The notes: generated from the letters alone by a model not told the origin. A stretch of DNA of 64,000 nucleotides from Fusobacteriaceae bacterium (GCA_017984315.1 JAGNZR010000001.1:90231-154230), one strand, 5' to 3'; positions 7,394 through 17,052 are shown, counted from the first letter of the stretch. Numbers and translations are program-made.

Positions 7394-7400
7394 TTATTGC

Positions 7401-7580
7401 ACTATAAACATATAACCTCATTTTAAACTGGTCGAAATCGACTAGTTTAAAAATAATTCAATACTAAGTATATGATCCAATTTTAACCCCATCGAATTCG
7501 ATGGGGTTAAAGTGTTTCATAAGCAAATCCATAACTCGAGTTCTAACCGTCTCGAATTCGATACCTTTAGAAATGTATTT
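7401..7580. repeat. Three 60-bp-spaced palindromic repeats
   Basis: Three 60-bp units, each centred on a 32-bp palindrome, have centres near 7436, 7496 and 7556, exactly 60 bp apart. The core is TCGAAWTCGA in all three. Outer arms differ between units: TTTTAAACTGG/CTAGTTTAAAA in the first, TTTTAACCCC/GGGGTTAAA in the second, and TTCTAAC/TTTAGAA with weaker pairing in the third. Complementarity is kept although the sequence changes. No T-run follows, so they are not classical terminators. They lie between the XRE gene and the guaA terminator, at or near the right end of the element. Confidence 0.85.
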
Positions 7581-7610
7581 ATATTCATAAGATAAATATA
7601 AATACAAATA

Positions 7611-7652
7611 CAAAAAACACCATAGATTCTTTTAACAAGATCTCTATGGTGT
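7611..7652 (-). terminator. Terminator of the xpt-guaA operon
   Basis: On the minus strand, ACACCATAGA (7652-7643) and TCTATGGTGT (7626-7617) form a 10-bp stem followed by six T residues. It lies about 130 bases after the guaA stop. The 7653-7782 stretch between guaA and this terminator shows no gene. Confidence 0.88.
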
Positions 7653-7782
7653 CCCTATTTGCAATCCACTTGGCATTATTTATCTTATTATTCTAAAAAA
7701 CTTTTTTACCCAATTTCGTTCCAGTTGATGGTTTTCAACCTCTGTAAGCATTGGTTTTATAAGCTTTTACCTTTTGTTTTAA

Positions 7783-9321
7783 CTACTCCCACTCAATAGT
7801 TGCTGGTGGTTTTGAAGAGATATCATAAGTCATTCTATTTATCCCTTTAACTTCATTTATAATTCTATTTGAAACTTTATCTAAAAACTCATAAGGTAAT
7901 CTTGACCATGTAGCTGTCATAAAGTCTATTGTATCTGCTGAACGAAGAACTGCAGTATACTCATAAGTTCTTTCATCCCCCATAACTCCTACAGATTTTA
8001 CAGGTAGTAATACAACAAAAGCTTGGCTTACTTTTTGATATAGCCCTTCTGCTCTAAGTTCAGAAATAAATATATCATCTGCTTCTCTTAATATATCAGC
8101 TTTCTCTTTTGATACATCCCCTAATATTCTGATTCCAAGCCCTGGCCCTGGGAATGGGTGTCTATCAACCATATAATCAGGTATTCCTAACTTTCTTCCA
8201 ACCTCTCTTACTTCATCTTTAAATAGCTCTCTTAATGGCTCTAAAAGCTCAAACTTCATATCTTCAGGTAATCCACCAACATTGTGATGAGATTTTATTG
8301 TCTGTGATGGACCTTTTACAGATTGTGACTCAATAACATCTGGATAAATTGTACCTTGAGCTAAAAATTTAACATCTGTAAGTTTAGAAGCTTCATCATT
8401 GAACACTTCAATAAACTCTTTTCCAATTATTTTTCTTTTAGCTTCTGGTTCTGAAACTCCTTCTAAAGCTTTTAAAAATCTCTCTTCTGCATTAACACAC
8501 TTTATATTCATATGGTAATGCTCTCCATAGATCTCCATTACATTTTTAGCTTCATTCTTTCTTAAAAGCCCTGTATCAACAAATATACAAACCAATTGAT
8601 CTCCAATAGCTTTATGTATAAGCATAGCTGCTACAGAGGAATCTACTCCACCTGAAAGTCCAAGCATAACTTTTTCTTTTCCAACTTTCTCTCTTATATC
8701 TGCAACTGTTTGCTCAATGTAGTTCCCCATTGACCAGTTTTTCTCACATTTACAAATTTTAAAGACAAAATTTTCAAACATCTGTTTACCATAAACAGAG
8801 TGAGTTACCTCTGCGTGGTACTGAATTCCATAAATATTTTTTTCTACATTTGCAATAGCCGCTATACATGAAGTTGTATGAGCTATCTCTTCAAACCCTT
8901 CAGGAAGGATACTTACATGATCCCCATGTGACATCCAAACTATATTATTATTTGGAACATCCACAAAAAGTTTTGATTCTGCATCGTCTATAATAAGTTC
9001 TGCTTTCCCAAACTCTTGCATATCTGCTCTTTCTACTTTTCCACCAAGTAATCTACTAGTCAGTTGCATCCCATAACAAATTCCTAAAATAGGAATTCCT
9101 GCGTCATAAATAGCTTTATCTACTGTAGGTGATCCTTCTAAATAAGTTGAAGCTGGCCCACCTGACATAATTATTCCTCTAGGCTCTCTCGCAATAATTT
9201 TATCTAAAGGTTCAAAATATGGTACTACTTCAGCATAAACTCCCATTTCTCTGATCCTTCTAGCTATAAGCTGATTGTACTGAGAACCAAAATCAAGAAT
9301 AACAATACTATTTTTTTTCAT
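7783..9321 (-). CDS. guaA: GMP synthase (glutamine-hydrolysing)
   Basis: 512 residues, the usual length. It converts XMP to GMP with ATP and glutamine in the cytoplasm. The N-terminal class I amidotransferase domain has the nucleophile in ILGICYGMQ (C82) and the His-x-Glu pair in QYHAEVTHS. The ATP-pyrophosphatase domain has the P-loop-like [10 protein letters not shown], and the C-terminal dimerization domain ends in KPPATIEWE. It follows xpt by 20 bases under one guanine riboswitch, so salvage and de novo GMP supply are turned off together when guanine is plentiful. The 3' end is a known integration site of genomic islands, but here a terminator and repeats separate it from the element. Confidence 0.97.
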   Translation of the reverse strand: MKKNSIVILDFGSQYNQLIARRIREMGVYAEVVPYFEPLDKIIAREPRGIIMSGGPASTYLEGSPTVDKAIYDAGIPILGICYGMQLTSRLLGGKVERADMQEFGKAELIIDDAESKLFVDVPNNNIVWMSHGDHVSILPEGFEEIAHTTSCIAAIANVEKNIYGIQYHAEVTHSVYGKQMFENFVFKICKCEKNWSMGNYIEQTVADIREKVGKEKVMLGLSGGVDSSVAAMLIHKAIGDQLVCIFVDTGLLRKNEAKNVMEIYGEHYHMNIKCVNAEERFLKALEGVSEPEAKRKIIGKEFIEVFNDEASKLTDVKFLAQGTIYPDVIESQSVKGPSQTIKSHHNVGGLPEDMKFELLEPLRELFKDEVREVGRKLGIPDYMVDRHPFPGPGLGIRILGDVSKEKADILREADDIFISELRAEGLYQKVSQAFVVLLPVKSVGVMGDERTYEYTAVLRSADTIDFMTATWSRLPYEFLDKVSNRIINEVKGINRMTYDISSKPPATIEWE

Positions 9322-9341
9322 TTACTCCTCCTGAATTTATA

Positions 9342-9911
9342 TTAATTTTTAAATGTTACTATGCCATTTTCAATTTTATCTATGATAGCTAAAGATTTTA
9401 GGTCTATACCTGCATCTCTCAATGTTTTTCCACCGTCTTGGAACCCTTTTTCAATAGCAATTCCTACTCCCACAAGTTCTGCTCCAGCTTGCTCCACTAT
9501 ATCTTTTAAACCTAATGCTGCTGCTCCCATAGCTAAAAAATCATCAATTACAAGAATTTTATCTCCAGGTTTTACAAACTCTTTTGATACGCAGATATCA
9601 TACTCTACACCTTTTGTAAAAGATTTAACTTTTGTAGTGTAATAATTACTTATCGTTGCTGGTTTTACTTTTTTAGCAAACACTAGAGGGACATTCAATT
9701 CATGTGCGGTAGTAAGACCTAATGGTATCCCCGATGCCTCTATAGTTAAAACTTTTGTTACCCCTTTTCCAGAAAAGTGCTCTTTAAAATTTTTTCCTAT
9801 TTCATAAATTAAGGCTGAGTTTATTTGATGATTCAAAAAACTGTCAACTTTAACTAAATTATTCCCTATTACTTTTCCTTCTTTTCGAATAAATTCCTTT
9901 AAAAGTTCCAT
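9342..9911 (-). CDS. xpt: Xanthine phosphoribosyltransferase
   Basis: 189 residues. It makes XMP from xanthine and PRPP, the substrate of GuaA encoded next. The PRPP-binding loop is KILVIDDFLAMGAAA, and the N-terminal MELLKEFIRKEGKVIGNNLVKVDSFLNHQ-type segment matches Xpt rather than the adenine enzyme. The gene is first in the operon, downstream of the guanine riboswitch, as in Bacillus. It starts at an ATG 11 bases after AAAGGAG. All expected elements are present. Confidence 0.95.
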   Translation of the reverse strand: MELLKEFIRKEGKVIGNNLVKVDSFLNHQINSALIYEIGKNFKEHFSGKGVTKVLTIEASGIPLGLTTAHELNVPLVFAKKVKPATISNYYTTKVKSFTKGVEYDICVSKEFVKPGDKILVIDDFLAMGAAALGLKDIVEQAGAELVGVGIAIEKGFQDGGKTLRDAGIDLKSLAIIDKIENGIVTFKN

Positions 9912-9946
9912 TAAAATAACTCCTTTTACTAAATAAAATATTTTAT

Positions 9947-9978
9947 AAAAAAAAAGGGATATATCCTTTCTCCTTTTT
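9947..9978 (-). terminator. Attenuator hairpin before xpt
   Basis: On the minus strand AAAAAGG (9978-9972) and CCTTTTT (9957-9951) form a stem that runs into nine T residues. A GGATATATCC palindrome sits inside. It is about 110 bases after the aptamer, and another hairpin (AACCTAA/TTAGGTT, 10080-10044) lies between them. Either could be the switching terminator. Confidence 0.6.
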
Positions 9979-10090
9979 GTTAATAAGTGAAAGAAAATAC
10001 CCCTTTGTCATTACAGACTACACAACTAATCATGTGTCAAAACAACCTAAAACATTACATATCTTAGGTTTTTTCACAAGGTTTATTATA

Positions 10091-10163
10091 TTTCACTCCT
10101 AGTGGCTAATTCACGGTCAACCGTAGAGACTCCCAACCATATTATGGGGATATATGAGTAAAA
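10091..10163 (-). ncRNA. Guanine-class purine riboswitch aptamer
   Basis: Read on the minus strand, P1 is TTTTACTC with GAGTGAAA. P2/L2 contains CCCCATAATATGG and TGGGAG, J2/3 is GTCTCTAC, and P3/L3 contains GGTTGACCGTGAA and TAGCC. The conserved L2 ATATGG and L3 CCGT blocks are present. The specificity position in J3/1 reads C (GCCACTA), which favours guanine over adenine. It controls xpt-guaA. The expression platform lies between here and 9947. Confidence 0.9.
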
Positions 10164-10184
10164 ATTATTTGTTTTGTTGTAGTT

Positions 10185-10214
10185 ATAATAACATTATTTT
10201 TATGTTTGTGTCAA
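10185..10214 (-). promoter_or_regulatory. Promoter of the xpt-guaA riboswitch operon
   Basis: Minus-strand TTGACA (10209-10214) and TATTAT (10185-10190) are 18 bp apart. Transcription would begin about 15 bases before the aptamer. Confidence 0.75.
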
Positions 10215-10238
10215 TGGTATTTTGTTTTATTTTTAGTC

Positions 10239-10279
10239 ATTTTAGAGAGAATGCCCTTTTTTGGGACTGTCTCTAAAAT
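10239..10279 (-). terminator. Terminator after glgA
   Basis: ATTTTAGAGA (10239-10248) pairs with TCTCTAAAAT (10270-10279). A CCC/GGG pair around a T6 loop lies inside. It is 8 bases after the glgA stop and just upstream of the xpt promoter. Confidence 0.7.
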
Positions 10280-10286
10280 AGTCAAT

Positions 10287-11726
10287 TTAAAAAAGTTTTT
10301 TATATAGTTCTAAATATCTAACTCCTGATTTTTTCCATGAATTATCTGAAGACATTGCTGAAGACATTATCTTTTTCCAAACAGTTTTTTTATGAAAAAT
10401 AATATTTGCATACTTAATTATATGCAACATCTCATGTGCGTTATAATTCCTAAAACTGAACCCATTTCCAGTTATTTCATATTCGTTATATGGAATAACT
10501 GTATCTTTCAATCCACCTGTTTCTCTTACTATAGGAATAGTGGCATATCTTAGTGAAATTAATTGAGATAAACCACAAGGCTCAAACTGCGATGGCATTA
10601 AAAACATATCTGAACCTGCATAAATCTCCTTAGCAAGTTTATTATTAAACCCTATATGTGCATGTACTCTATTAGGGTATTTATTTGCCATCTCTATGAA
10701 AAAGTTTTCATAATGCTTTTCACCGTTTCCTAAAATTATAAATTGAGAATCTGTTTCGTTCATTATATTGTCAAAAACTCCAATTATAAGGTCTATCCCT
10801 TTTTGTCTATCCAATCTTGTTATAACAGATATTATTGGAACCTTTAAATCTTCAGCCAACCCTAACTCTTTTTGCAGATAAGTTTTGTTTAACTCTTTTT
10901 TCTTTAAACATGATTTTCCAAAATTCGAAACTATTTCATTATCTTTTTTAGGATCAAAAATATCATAATCAATCCCATTAGTTATACCATACAGTTTGTT
11001 ATTATTATGGATAAACAACCCATCTAAACTTTCACCGTAATATGGGGTCTTTATCTCTTGGGCATAACTTTCACTAACTGTTGTAACTATATCTGAAAAA
11101 TTTATTCCAGCTTTCATGAAAGAGATTCCATTATGAAATTTTATCCCTTCTTCATTATAATAATGACTTGGATCTAAACCCAATGTATTATAGATTTCAT
11201 TGTATGAAAATTGTCCTTGGAATCTCAAATTATGAATAGTAAATACCGATTTTATATTATTATATTTCCCCTGTCTCTTTTTTTCATTTAAATATACTGG
11301 AACTAACCCTGTATGCCAATCGTTACAATGGACAATATCAGGATAAAAATTAATTATATCAAAAATTTCCACTACTGCTTTAGAAAAAAATGAAAACCTT
11401 TCACAATCATCAGATTCTCCATAGACATTATCTCTAAAAAAATATTGCTGACTATCAATAAAATAGTAAATAATTCCATCTAGTTCTAACTCTTCAACTC
11501 CTAGATACAAATTTCTCCAAGCTAACTGAATAGATTTATGCCCTATAAATTTCATCTCTTTCTTATATTTTTCAGGGATTTTAGAATATTTAGGTAAAAT
11601 TACCCTAATATCTACACCCTCTTTTTTTAACGCTTTAGGCAAAGAGTATGCCACATCACCTAATCCACCCGTTTTTATAAATGGCCACGACTCTCCAGCC
11701 ACAAATAAAACTTTTTTAGTCTCCAT
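10287..11726 (-). CDS. glgA: Glycogen synthase (ADP-glucose)
   Basis: 479 residues, the normal size. A GT5 enzyme that extends alpha-1,4-glucan from ADP-glucose. The N-terminal KTGGLGDVAYSLPKAL carries the ADP-glucose-binding Lys-x-Gly-Gly. The catalytic HCNDWHTGL block and the C-terminal QFEPCGLSQL (donor-binding Glu) are present. Last gene of glgB-glgC-glgD-glgA, 12 bases after glgD. It acts in the cytosol with GlgC and GlgB to store carbon. No defect is seen. Confidence 0.96.
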   Translation of the reverse strand: METKKVLFVAGESWPFIKTGGLGDVAYSLPKALKKEGVDIRVILPKYSKIPEKYKKEMKFIGHKSIQLAWRNLYLGVEELELDGIIYYFIDSQQYFFRDNVYGESDDCERFSFFSKAVVEIFDIINFYPDIVHCNDWHTGLVPVYLNEKKRQGKYNNIKSVFTIHNLRFQGQFSYNEIYNTLGLDPSHYYNEEGIKFHNGISFMKAGINFSDIVTTVSESYAQEIKTPYYGESLDGLFIHNNNKLYGITNGIDYDIFDPKKDNEIVSNFGKSCLKKKELNKTYLQKELGLAEDLKVPIISVITRLDRQKGIDLIIGVFDNIMNETDSQFIILGNGEKHYENFFIEMANKYPNRVHAHIGFNNKLAKEIYAGSDMFLMPSQFEPCGLSQLISLRYATIPIVRETGGLKDTVIPYNEYEITGNGFSFRNYNAHEMLHIIKYANIIFHKKTVWKKIMSSAMSSDNSWKKSGVRYLELYKKLF

Positions 11727-11738
11727 TAATTACACCGC

Positions 11739-12905
11739 CTAAATCTTATTTATAAATTCCTCAATATCACCTTTCATAAGTTTACTCCATAATTCAGAAG
11801 TCAATGTATTATCCTTAGTTACAACAAAAGGATAAGTTGGAGATGATACTAATGTTTCATGTGCTGCTATCTCATTTCCAACATCTAATATTATATTTTT
11901 TAAATTAGCTCCTGTTTTAATATGGCATCTTTGCATTATTACACAATTTTCAACTGTTGCCCCTTTATCTATTTTTACTCTTCTTGACAACACCGAATTT
12001 TTTACACTTCCTCTTATTTGGCAACCATTAGAAACTAAAGAGTTACTCACTTCACACCCTTTTTCATAATATGTTGAAGGTGTGTCTTTCCTTCTTGTAG
12101 ATATAGGTCTTTCACTATTAAATATATCATTTTTTATATTAGGATCAAGAAGTGACAAGTTAAATTTATAATAATCTATGACAGAGTTTATACTTGCAGC
12201 TGCCCCTTTAAACTCATAAGCACTTATATTTATATTTTGAATATTATCAAAAATAGCCGCTTTAAAAGTTGAATAATTATTTTTGGCTATCTCCTCTCCA
12301 ATTAATTTAATCATTAACGGTTTGCTTATTATAATAATTCCTAAAGATAGATTAAACTCTTCATTAAAATTTGCATTTTTGCTAACAGAAATAACTCTAT
12401 TTTCTGAATTAACTATAACTATGTCTCTTTGATAATAGCTTTCTCCACTGACTTTTTTATATACCATTGTTGCATCACTATTATTAGATTCATGAGCCTT
12501 TATAACATCTTTTAAATTAATATTATAAATCATTGATGTATCTACTATAACAACATTCTTTTGTGTAGATCTAAAAAAATATTTTAAATTATTTTCTAAA
12601 ATTTCAATTCTATCATTATATGAATTTTCTTTATATTTATCTAAAAAAGTTACCCCATTATTTTTTCTATCTAAATCCCAAGAAGCACCAGTTCCTACAT
12701 GATCAACAAGAGTATTATTATTCAGTTCATTTCCCACAATTGCCACATTTATTATATCTGCATTAGTTACATTAGATAGATGAAAATCAATAAGTTTATA
12801 TCTTCCCCCAATTGGCAAACTAGCATGATTCCGATATTTTATAAGTGAACTCATATCATCTAAAGGTTTATGAAGTGTTAAAAGTGCCATATAGTTATTT
12901 AGCAT
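11739..12905 (-). CDS. glgD: GlgD, ADP-glucose pyrophosphorylase-like regulatory subunit
   Basis: 388 residues, similar in length to GlgC. It has the nucleotidyltransferase fold and a C-terminal left-handed beta-helix (repeats around CIMQRCHIKTGANLKN). The catalytic GGxGxRL motif is absent: the start reads MLNNYMALLTLHKPLD. It keeps LPIGGRYKLIDFHLSN, the family signature. Such GlgD proteins in Firmicutes pair with GlgC and tune its activity rather than catalyse alone. The gene starts 2 bases after glgC ends, consistent with a 1:1 complex. Confidence 0.92.
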   Translation of the reverse strand: MLNNYMALLTLHKPLDDMSSLIKYRNHASLPIGGRYKLIDFHLSNVTNADIINVAIVGNELNNNTLVDHVGTGASWDLDRKNNGVTFLDKYKENSYNDRIEILENNLKYFFRSTQKNVVIVDTSMIYNINLKDVIKAHESNNSDATMVYKKVSGESYYQRDIVIVNSENRVISVSKNANFNEEFNLSLGIIIISKPLMIKLIGEEIAKNNYSTFKAAIFDNIQNINISAYEFKGAAASINSVIDYYKFNLSLLDPNIKNDIFNSERPISTRRKDTPSTYYEKGCEVSNSLVSNGCQIRGSVKNSVLSRRVKIDKGATVENCVIMQRCHIKTGANLKNIILDVGNEIAAHETLVSSPTYPFVVTKDNTLTSELWSKLMKGDIEEFINKI

Positions 12906-12907
12906 AA

Positions 12908-14041
12908 TTAGTTCCCCTCCCCTACAATTTTTCCAGGGGCAATAACTTCAATCTCCCCATCTTTTCCTATGTAACTTCCACTTTTTACAATCACTTGGCT
13001 GGCCAAAATAGATTTTTTTATTACTACATTCTCATCTATTACTACATTTTTCATTACTACAGAATCATATATTTTTGCACCTTTTCCTATTTTTACACCT
13101 GAGAATATTATAGAATTTTCTACTTCACCATAAATTTCACACCCTTCATCAACTAAAGAGTTTGTTATTTTTGCTTCTGAAGAGATATATTGAGGTGGAT
13201 AACTCTCCTGTTTTGTATATACTTTCCACTTTTCATCGTATAAATTTAAACTATCTTTTCCTGAAATCAGATCCATATTAGCTTCCCAAAAAGAGCTGAT
13301 AGTTCCAACATCTTTCCAATACCCTTCAAATGGAAATGCATAAACTTTCATTCCTTTTTCTATTAATTTAGGGATTATATTTTTACCAAAATCTTTATCT
13401 GAATTTGTATCTATATTATCCTCTATTAACTCCTCTCTTAGCATTTTCCAATTAAATATATAAATCCCCATAGAAGCTAAATTACTTTTAGGATTTTTAG
13501 GTTTCTCTTCAAATTCATAAACTGAAAAATCTGAATTTGTATTCATTATACCAAATCTTGAAGCTTCCTCGATAGGCACATTTAAAACAGAAATAGTAGC
13601 AACTGCACCAACTTTTTTATGAAATTTTAGCATAGCACTATAGTCCATTTTATAGATATGATCTCCTGAAAGGATAAGTATATACTCTGGATCATATTCA
13701 TCAATATATTGTATATTCTTAAATATTGCATCAGCGGTTCCAAGATACCATTTTCCACCCTCTATAGTTGTATGAGGCTGCAAAACTGTTATTCCACCTT
13801 TTTTTCTATTTAAATCCCAAGGTGACCCATCCCCTATATGCTTATTTAAAACATGGGGTTCATATTGAGTTAATATACCAACAGTGTCAATACCTGAATT
13901 AACACAGTTACTTATTGTAAAATCAATAATCCTAAATCTACCACCAAAAGGTACTGCTGGTTTTGCTATTTTTTCCGTCAATGGTACTAATCTGCTCCCC
14001 TGTCCACCTGCTAAAATCATTGCCATAATCTCTTTTCCCAT
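12908..14041 (-). CDS. glgC: Glucose-1-phosphate adenylyltransferase, catalytic subunit
   Basis: 377 residues from the chosen start. It makes ADP-glucose from glucose-1-phosphate and [19 protein letters not shown] is the nucleotidyltransferase signature, [14 protein letters not shown] follows, and the C-terminus is a beta-helix. The start at 14041 (MGKEIMAMI) has GAGGTG 8 bases upstream. A longer frame to 14074 lacks a ribosome site. It is the active partner of the GlgD encoded next. Confidence 0.95.
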   Translation of the reverse strand: MGKEIMAMILAGGQGSRLVPLTEKIAKPAVPFGGRFRIIDFTISNCVNSGIDTVGILTQYEPHVLNKHIGDGSPWDLNRKKGGITVLQPHTTIEGGKWYLGTADAIFKNIQYIDEYDPEYILILSGDHIYKMDYSAMLKFHKKVGAVATISVLNVPIEEASRFGIMNTNSDFSVYEFEEKPKNPKSNLASMGIYIFNWKMLREELIEDNIDTNSDKDFGKNIIPKLIEKGMKVYAFPFEGYWKDVGTISSFWEANMDLISGKDSLNLYDEKWKVYTKQESYPPQYISSEAKITNSLVDEGCEIYGEVENSIIFSGVKIGKGAKIYDSVVMKNVVIDENVVIKKSILASQVIVKSGSYIGKDGEIEVIAPGKIVGEGN

Positions 14042-14140
14042 CTTCAACACCTCATCATAATTTAAAAAAATCAATATTAATTGAATTTTTTTTCTATAAG
14101 CAACTCATATTTCCTTTATTTTTATAATATTATCTTAAAT

Positions 14141-15994
14141 TTATTTTTTAAAATTCCCTTTAAAAAAAAGCGCTGAAAGAGGTGGAACTTTTATTTCAAA
14201 ACAATATTCTCCATCTCCAAATTTATTTTTTTCAGATATTAAGTCACCACAATTTATTGCAGTTGGTGAATAACTGTTAAATACCTCATGGTATACCCCT
14301 AATTTAGGAACAATCAATTTATAATTTGTGTAGGATTGATTAGAAAAATTAAAAAACGTTATTACAGAGTCATTATTTTTATCATTTCTGGAAAATGAAA
14401 GTGTATTGTCATCTCTATGAGTAGACAACCATGTTAAACCTCCATTGTCAGTATCCCTTTCCCAAAGAGCTGGATTTTCTAAATAAAATTTATTTAATGA
14501 TCTCATATAATTATGGTATTCTCTATTAAAATCATTGTTTAAAACATGCCATTCAAGGTTTTCACTAAATCTCCATTCCAATCCCTGTGCAATTTCATTT
14601 CCCATAAAATTAAGTTTTTTTCCTGGATGTGCAAACATATAAGCCATATAAAGTTTCATATTAGATAATTTTTGCAAAAAATCTCCTGGCATCTTATTGA
14701 GCAAAGATGATTTTCCATGAACTACTTCATCATGAGATAATGGCAAAATATAGTTTTCTGAAAATGCGTACATAAAGGAAAATGTTAATTTATTGTGATG
14801 ACAACTTCTAAATATTGGGTCGTATTTCATATATTCTAAAGTATCATTCATCCACCCCATATTCCATTTAAATGTAAATCCAAGCCCCATCTCTTTTGTA
14901 TTTTTTGTAACAAAAGGCCAATCCGTTGAATCCTCAGCGAAAGTTAATGCCCTTGGCACTTCTTCCTCTATAATCTTATTTAAATTTGTTAAAAAATTGA
15001 TTCCACTTAAATTTTCATCTCCACCGTGGATATTTTTCAAATTAAAATTATTTTCTTTTCCAAAATTTAGATATAGTATATTTGCCACTGCATCTATTCT
15101 TATCCCGTCTATATGAAACTCCTTTAGCCAAAACAGTGCATTAGAGTTTAAAAAACTTAAAACTTCCAGTCTGCTAAAATTAAAATTACAAGTCCCCCAC
15201 TGTGGATTTTCTCCAATCAAAATATTAGCATCTTGGTAAACAGCTGTTCCATCAAAATTATATAAACCCTGTGCATCTTTACAGAAATGCCCTGGGACCC
15301 AATCTAAGATTACACCTATTCCATGTGTATGAAAATAATTTACAAAATACATAAAATCTTCTGGTGTTCCATATCTGCTTGTAACTGAATAATAACCTGT
15401 TATCTGGTACCCCCATGAATCATCTAAAGGGTATTCACATATTGGTAATAACTCTATATGTGTATAATTCATATATTTAACATACTCTAATAGTTTATGT
15501 GCAATTTCACGATAGTTTAAAAAATTATTATGAGTACCTCTATGCCATGATCCTAAATGTACTTCATATATATTTATCGGGGCACACATTTTTTGATGTG
15601 TTGCTCTGCTATTTAACCAATCAGAGTCACTCCATTCAAAATTTGGTACACCATAAATTACTGATGCAGTTCCAGGCCTTAATTGAGAATAAAATGAGTA
15701 TGGATCTGCTTTTTCATGAATCTTTCCATTTTGATCCTGAATACTAAATTTGTATAAATCCCATTTTTTTAAATTTTTTATATCTAACTCCCAAATCCCT
15801 TTAGAATCGATTTTATTCATGTAGTGAGCATCTTTATTCCAATTGTTAAAATCTCCTATAACTGACACAGCCACAGCATTAGGAGCCCATACTCTAAAGG
15901 TACAACCTTCACTGTGAGGGTGTGCACCTAAGTAGTAGTAAGCTGATCTGTGTTGTCCGTTGCATAATAATGAAATATTCTCGTTGATATTCAT
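14141..15994 (-). CDS. glgB: 1,4-alpha-glucan branching enzyme
   Basis: 617 residues. An N-terminal CBM48 domain (GCTFRVWAPNAVAVSVIGDFNNW) is followed by a GH13 barrel and a C-terminal beta-sandwich. The catalytic nucleophile is the Asp in DGIRIDAVANIL, the acid is the Glu in TFAEDST, and the third Asp lies in LPLSHDEVVHGK. It makes alpha-1,6 branches in glycogen. It is the first gene of the operon, with GGGGAGG before the ATG. The N-terminus lacks the extra N1 domain of the longer E. coli type. Confidence 0.96.
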   Translation of the reverse strand: MNINENISLLCNGQHRSAYYYLGAHPHSEGCTFRVWAPNAVAVSVIGDFNNWNKDAHYMNKIDSKGIWELDIKNLKKWDLYKFSIQDQNGKIHEKADPYSFYSQLRPGTASVIYGVPNFEWSDSDWLNSRATHQKMCAPINIYEVHLGSWHRGTHNNFLNYREIAHKLLEYVKYMNYTHIELLPICEYPLDDSWGYQITGYYSVTSRYGTPEDFMYFVNYFHTHGIGVILDWVPGHFCKDAQGLYNFDGTAVYQDANILIGENPQWGTCNFNFSRLEVLSFLNSNALFWLKEFHIDGIRIDAVANILYLNFGKENNFNLKNIHGGDENLSGINFLTNLNKIIEEEVPRALTFAEDSTDWPFVTKNTKEMGLGFTFKWNMGWMNDTLEYMKYDPIFRSCHHNKLTFSFMYAFSENYILPLSHDEVVHGKSSLLNKMPGDFLQKLSNMKLYMAYMFAHPGKKLNFMGNEIAQGLEWRFSENLEWHVLNNDFNREYHNYMRSLNKFYLENPALWERDTDNGGLTWLSTHRDDNTLSFSRNDKNNDSVITFFNFSNQSYTNYKLIVPKLGVYHEVFNSYSPTAINCGDLISEKNKFGDGEYCFEIKVPPLSALFFKGNFKK

Positions 15995-16026
15995 AAAGAC
16001 CTCCCCATATCTAGTTTCTTATATTG

Positions 16027-16055
16027 ATTATACCTCATAAAATTATAAAAATCTA
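16027..16055 (-). promoter_or_regulatory. Weak candidate promoter of glgBCDA
   Basis: Minus-strand TATAAT (16027-16032) has the poor -35 box TAGATT 17 bp upstream. It stands about 30 bases before the glgB start. The lack of a good -35 box could mean an activator is needed. Confidence 0.4.
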
Positions 16056-16061
16056 AAAAAA

Positions 16062-16086
16062 TAAAAAAAGAGGGAATATTCCCTCT
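16062..16086 (-). terminator. Terminator of rplU-prp-rpmA
   Basis: A perfect palindrome AGAGGGAATATTCCCTCT (16069-16086) is followed on the minus strand by seven T residues. It ends 22 bases after the rpmA stop. Confidence 0.9.
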
Positions 16087-16108
16087 CTAAAATTTTTTTA
16101 TCTATTAA

Positions 16109-16402
16109 TTAGTTTCCAGCTTTTTCAGCATATATAGATACTTGCTTTTTGTCTTTTCCGAATCTCTCGAACTTAACATAACCATCAATTAAAGCAAAAA
16201 GAGTGTGATCTTTTCCCATTCCCATATTGTTTCCAGCATGGAAAGTAGTTCCTCTTTGTCTAACTATGATGTTACCTGCTAAAACAGCCTCACCATCATA
16301 TTTTTTAACACCAAGGTACTTAGGGTTTGAATCTCTTCCGTTTTTAACAGAACCTTGTCCTTTTTTCTTAGCGAACAATTGTATATTTAAAGTAAATAAC
16401 AT
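16109..16402 (-). CDS. rpmA: Ribosomal protein L27 with cleavable N-terminal extension
   Basis: 97 residues. The body ([27 protein letters not shown] and the [10 protein letters not shown] block) is normal L27, which lies near the peptidyl-transferase centre. The N-terminus, [11 protein letters not shown], matches the extension found in Firmicutes and Fusobacteria. There the Prp protease cuts between the Phe and Ala so that KKKGQG becomes exposed. Prp is encoded directly upstream. The start follows GGAGG by 7 bases. Confidence 0.96.
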   Translation of the reverse strand: MLFTLNIQLFAKKKGQGSVKNGRDSNPKYLGVKKYDGEAVLAGNIIVRQRGTTFHAGNNMGMGKDHTLFALIDGYVKFERFGKDKKQVSIYAEKAGN

Positions 16403-16735
16403 TTAATTTTCCTCCTTCTCAACAAGCTTTAGATATTTTGGATATTCCTTTGTTAACTCTTTTAACATAAGGAGCATGCTTTCTAAAAGTATAGAGACCT
16501 CTCTATCTTTATTTTGCAAATCTAATCCTCTAATATCAACTTCTAAATTGCCATCACTAATTTCAAATTTAGGTATCAGTCCTAAAATCTCTGTTAACCC
16601 TGCAAGTGGAAATTGAAGATTAGTTGATATCGCAGCACAGACAATGTCTTCACCATGATTTGCATATTCTGCATGTCCAGTAGCTTTGTATTTTACAATT
16701 CTACCGTTTTTTTTTAAAATTTCAATTTTAGTCAT
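16403..16735 (-). CDS. prp: Prp, cysteine protease processing ribosomal protein L27
   Basis: 110 residues (YsxB/Prp family). The catalytic pair is visible: His21 in ATGHAEY and Cys33 in GEDIVCAAIS. It removes the N-terminal extension of L27, a step essential in Staphylococcus aureus. It lies between rplU and rpmA, the usual order, with 0-5 base gaps. The C-terminal half is acidic and helical (LLESMLLMLKELTKEYP). Confidence 0.93.
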   Translation of the reverse strand: MTKIEILKKNGRIVKYKATGHAEYANHGEDIVCAAISTNLQFPLAGLTEILGLIPKFEISDGNLEVDIRGLDLQNKDREVSILLESMLLMLKELTKEYPKYLKLVEKEEN

Positions 16736-16740
16736 AGAAA

Positions 16741-17052
16741 TTAAGCGTTTATAGCTGTAATTTTGATCTCAGTTAAATTTTGTCTGTGACCTTTTTTTCT
16801 ATGATATCCAGTTTTTGGCTTGTATTTGAAGTTAACAACTTTGTCCCCTTTTACTTGAGCAACAACAGTAGCTTCTACTTTAGCACCGTCAACAACAGGA
16901 GTTCCAACTTTGATCTCTCCGTTATTTGATACTAATAAAACCTCACCTAGTTCTACAGTTGCGTTAACTTCAGCATTTAGTTTTTCAACTCTTAATACTT
17001 CACCTACTGTAACTTTGTACTGTTTACCACCAGTTTTAATAACTGCGTACAT
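16741..17052 (-). CDS. rplU: Ribosomal protein L21
   Basis: 103 residues, the normal length. [14 protein letters not shown] is the family start, and [19 protein letters not shown] the RNA-binding tail. It binds 23S rRNA in the large subunit. It is the first gene of rplU-prp-rpmA, behind a structured leader. Confidence 0.97.
   Translation of the reverse strand: MYAVIKTGGKQYKVTVGEVLRVEKLNAEVNATVELGEVLLVSNNGEIKVGTPVVDGAKVEATVVAQVKGDKVVNFKYKPKTGYHRKKGHRQNLTEIKITAINA

Noticed and set aside
7401..7580. The three 60-bp repeats as a short CRISPR array
   Set aside because: The repeats differ in their arms, the spacing contains no unique spacers of normal length, and no cas gene is in the window.
7783..7800. 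The 3' end of guaA as the attachment site of the element
   Set aside because: No second copy of this sequence was found near the left end (800-1310), and a terminator and repeats lie between guaA and the element.
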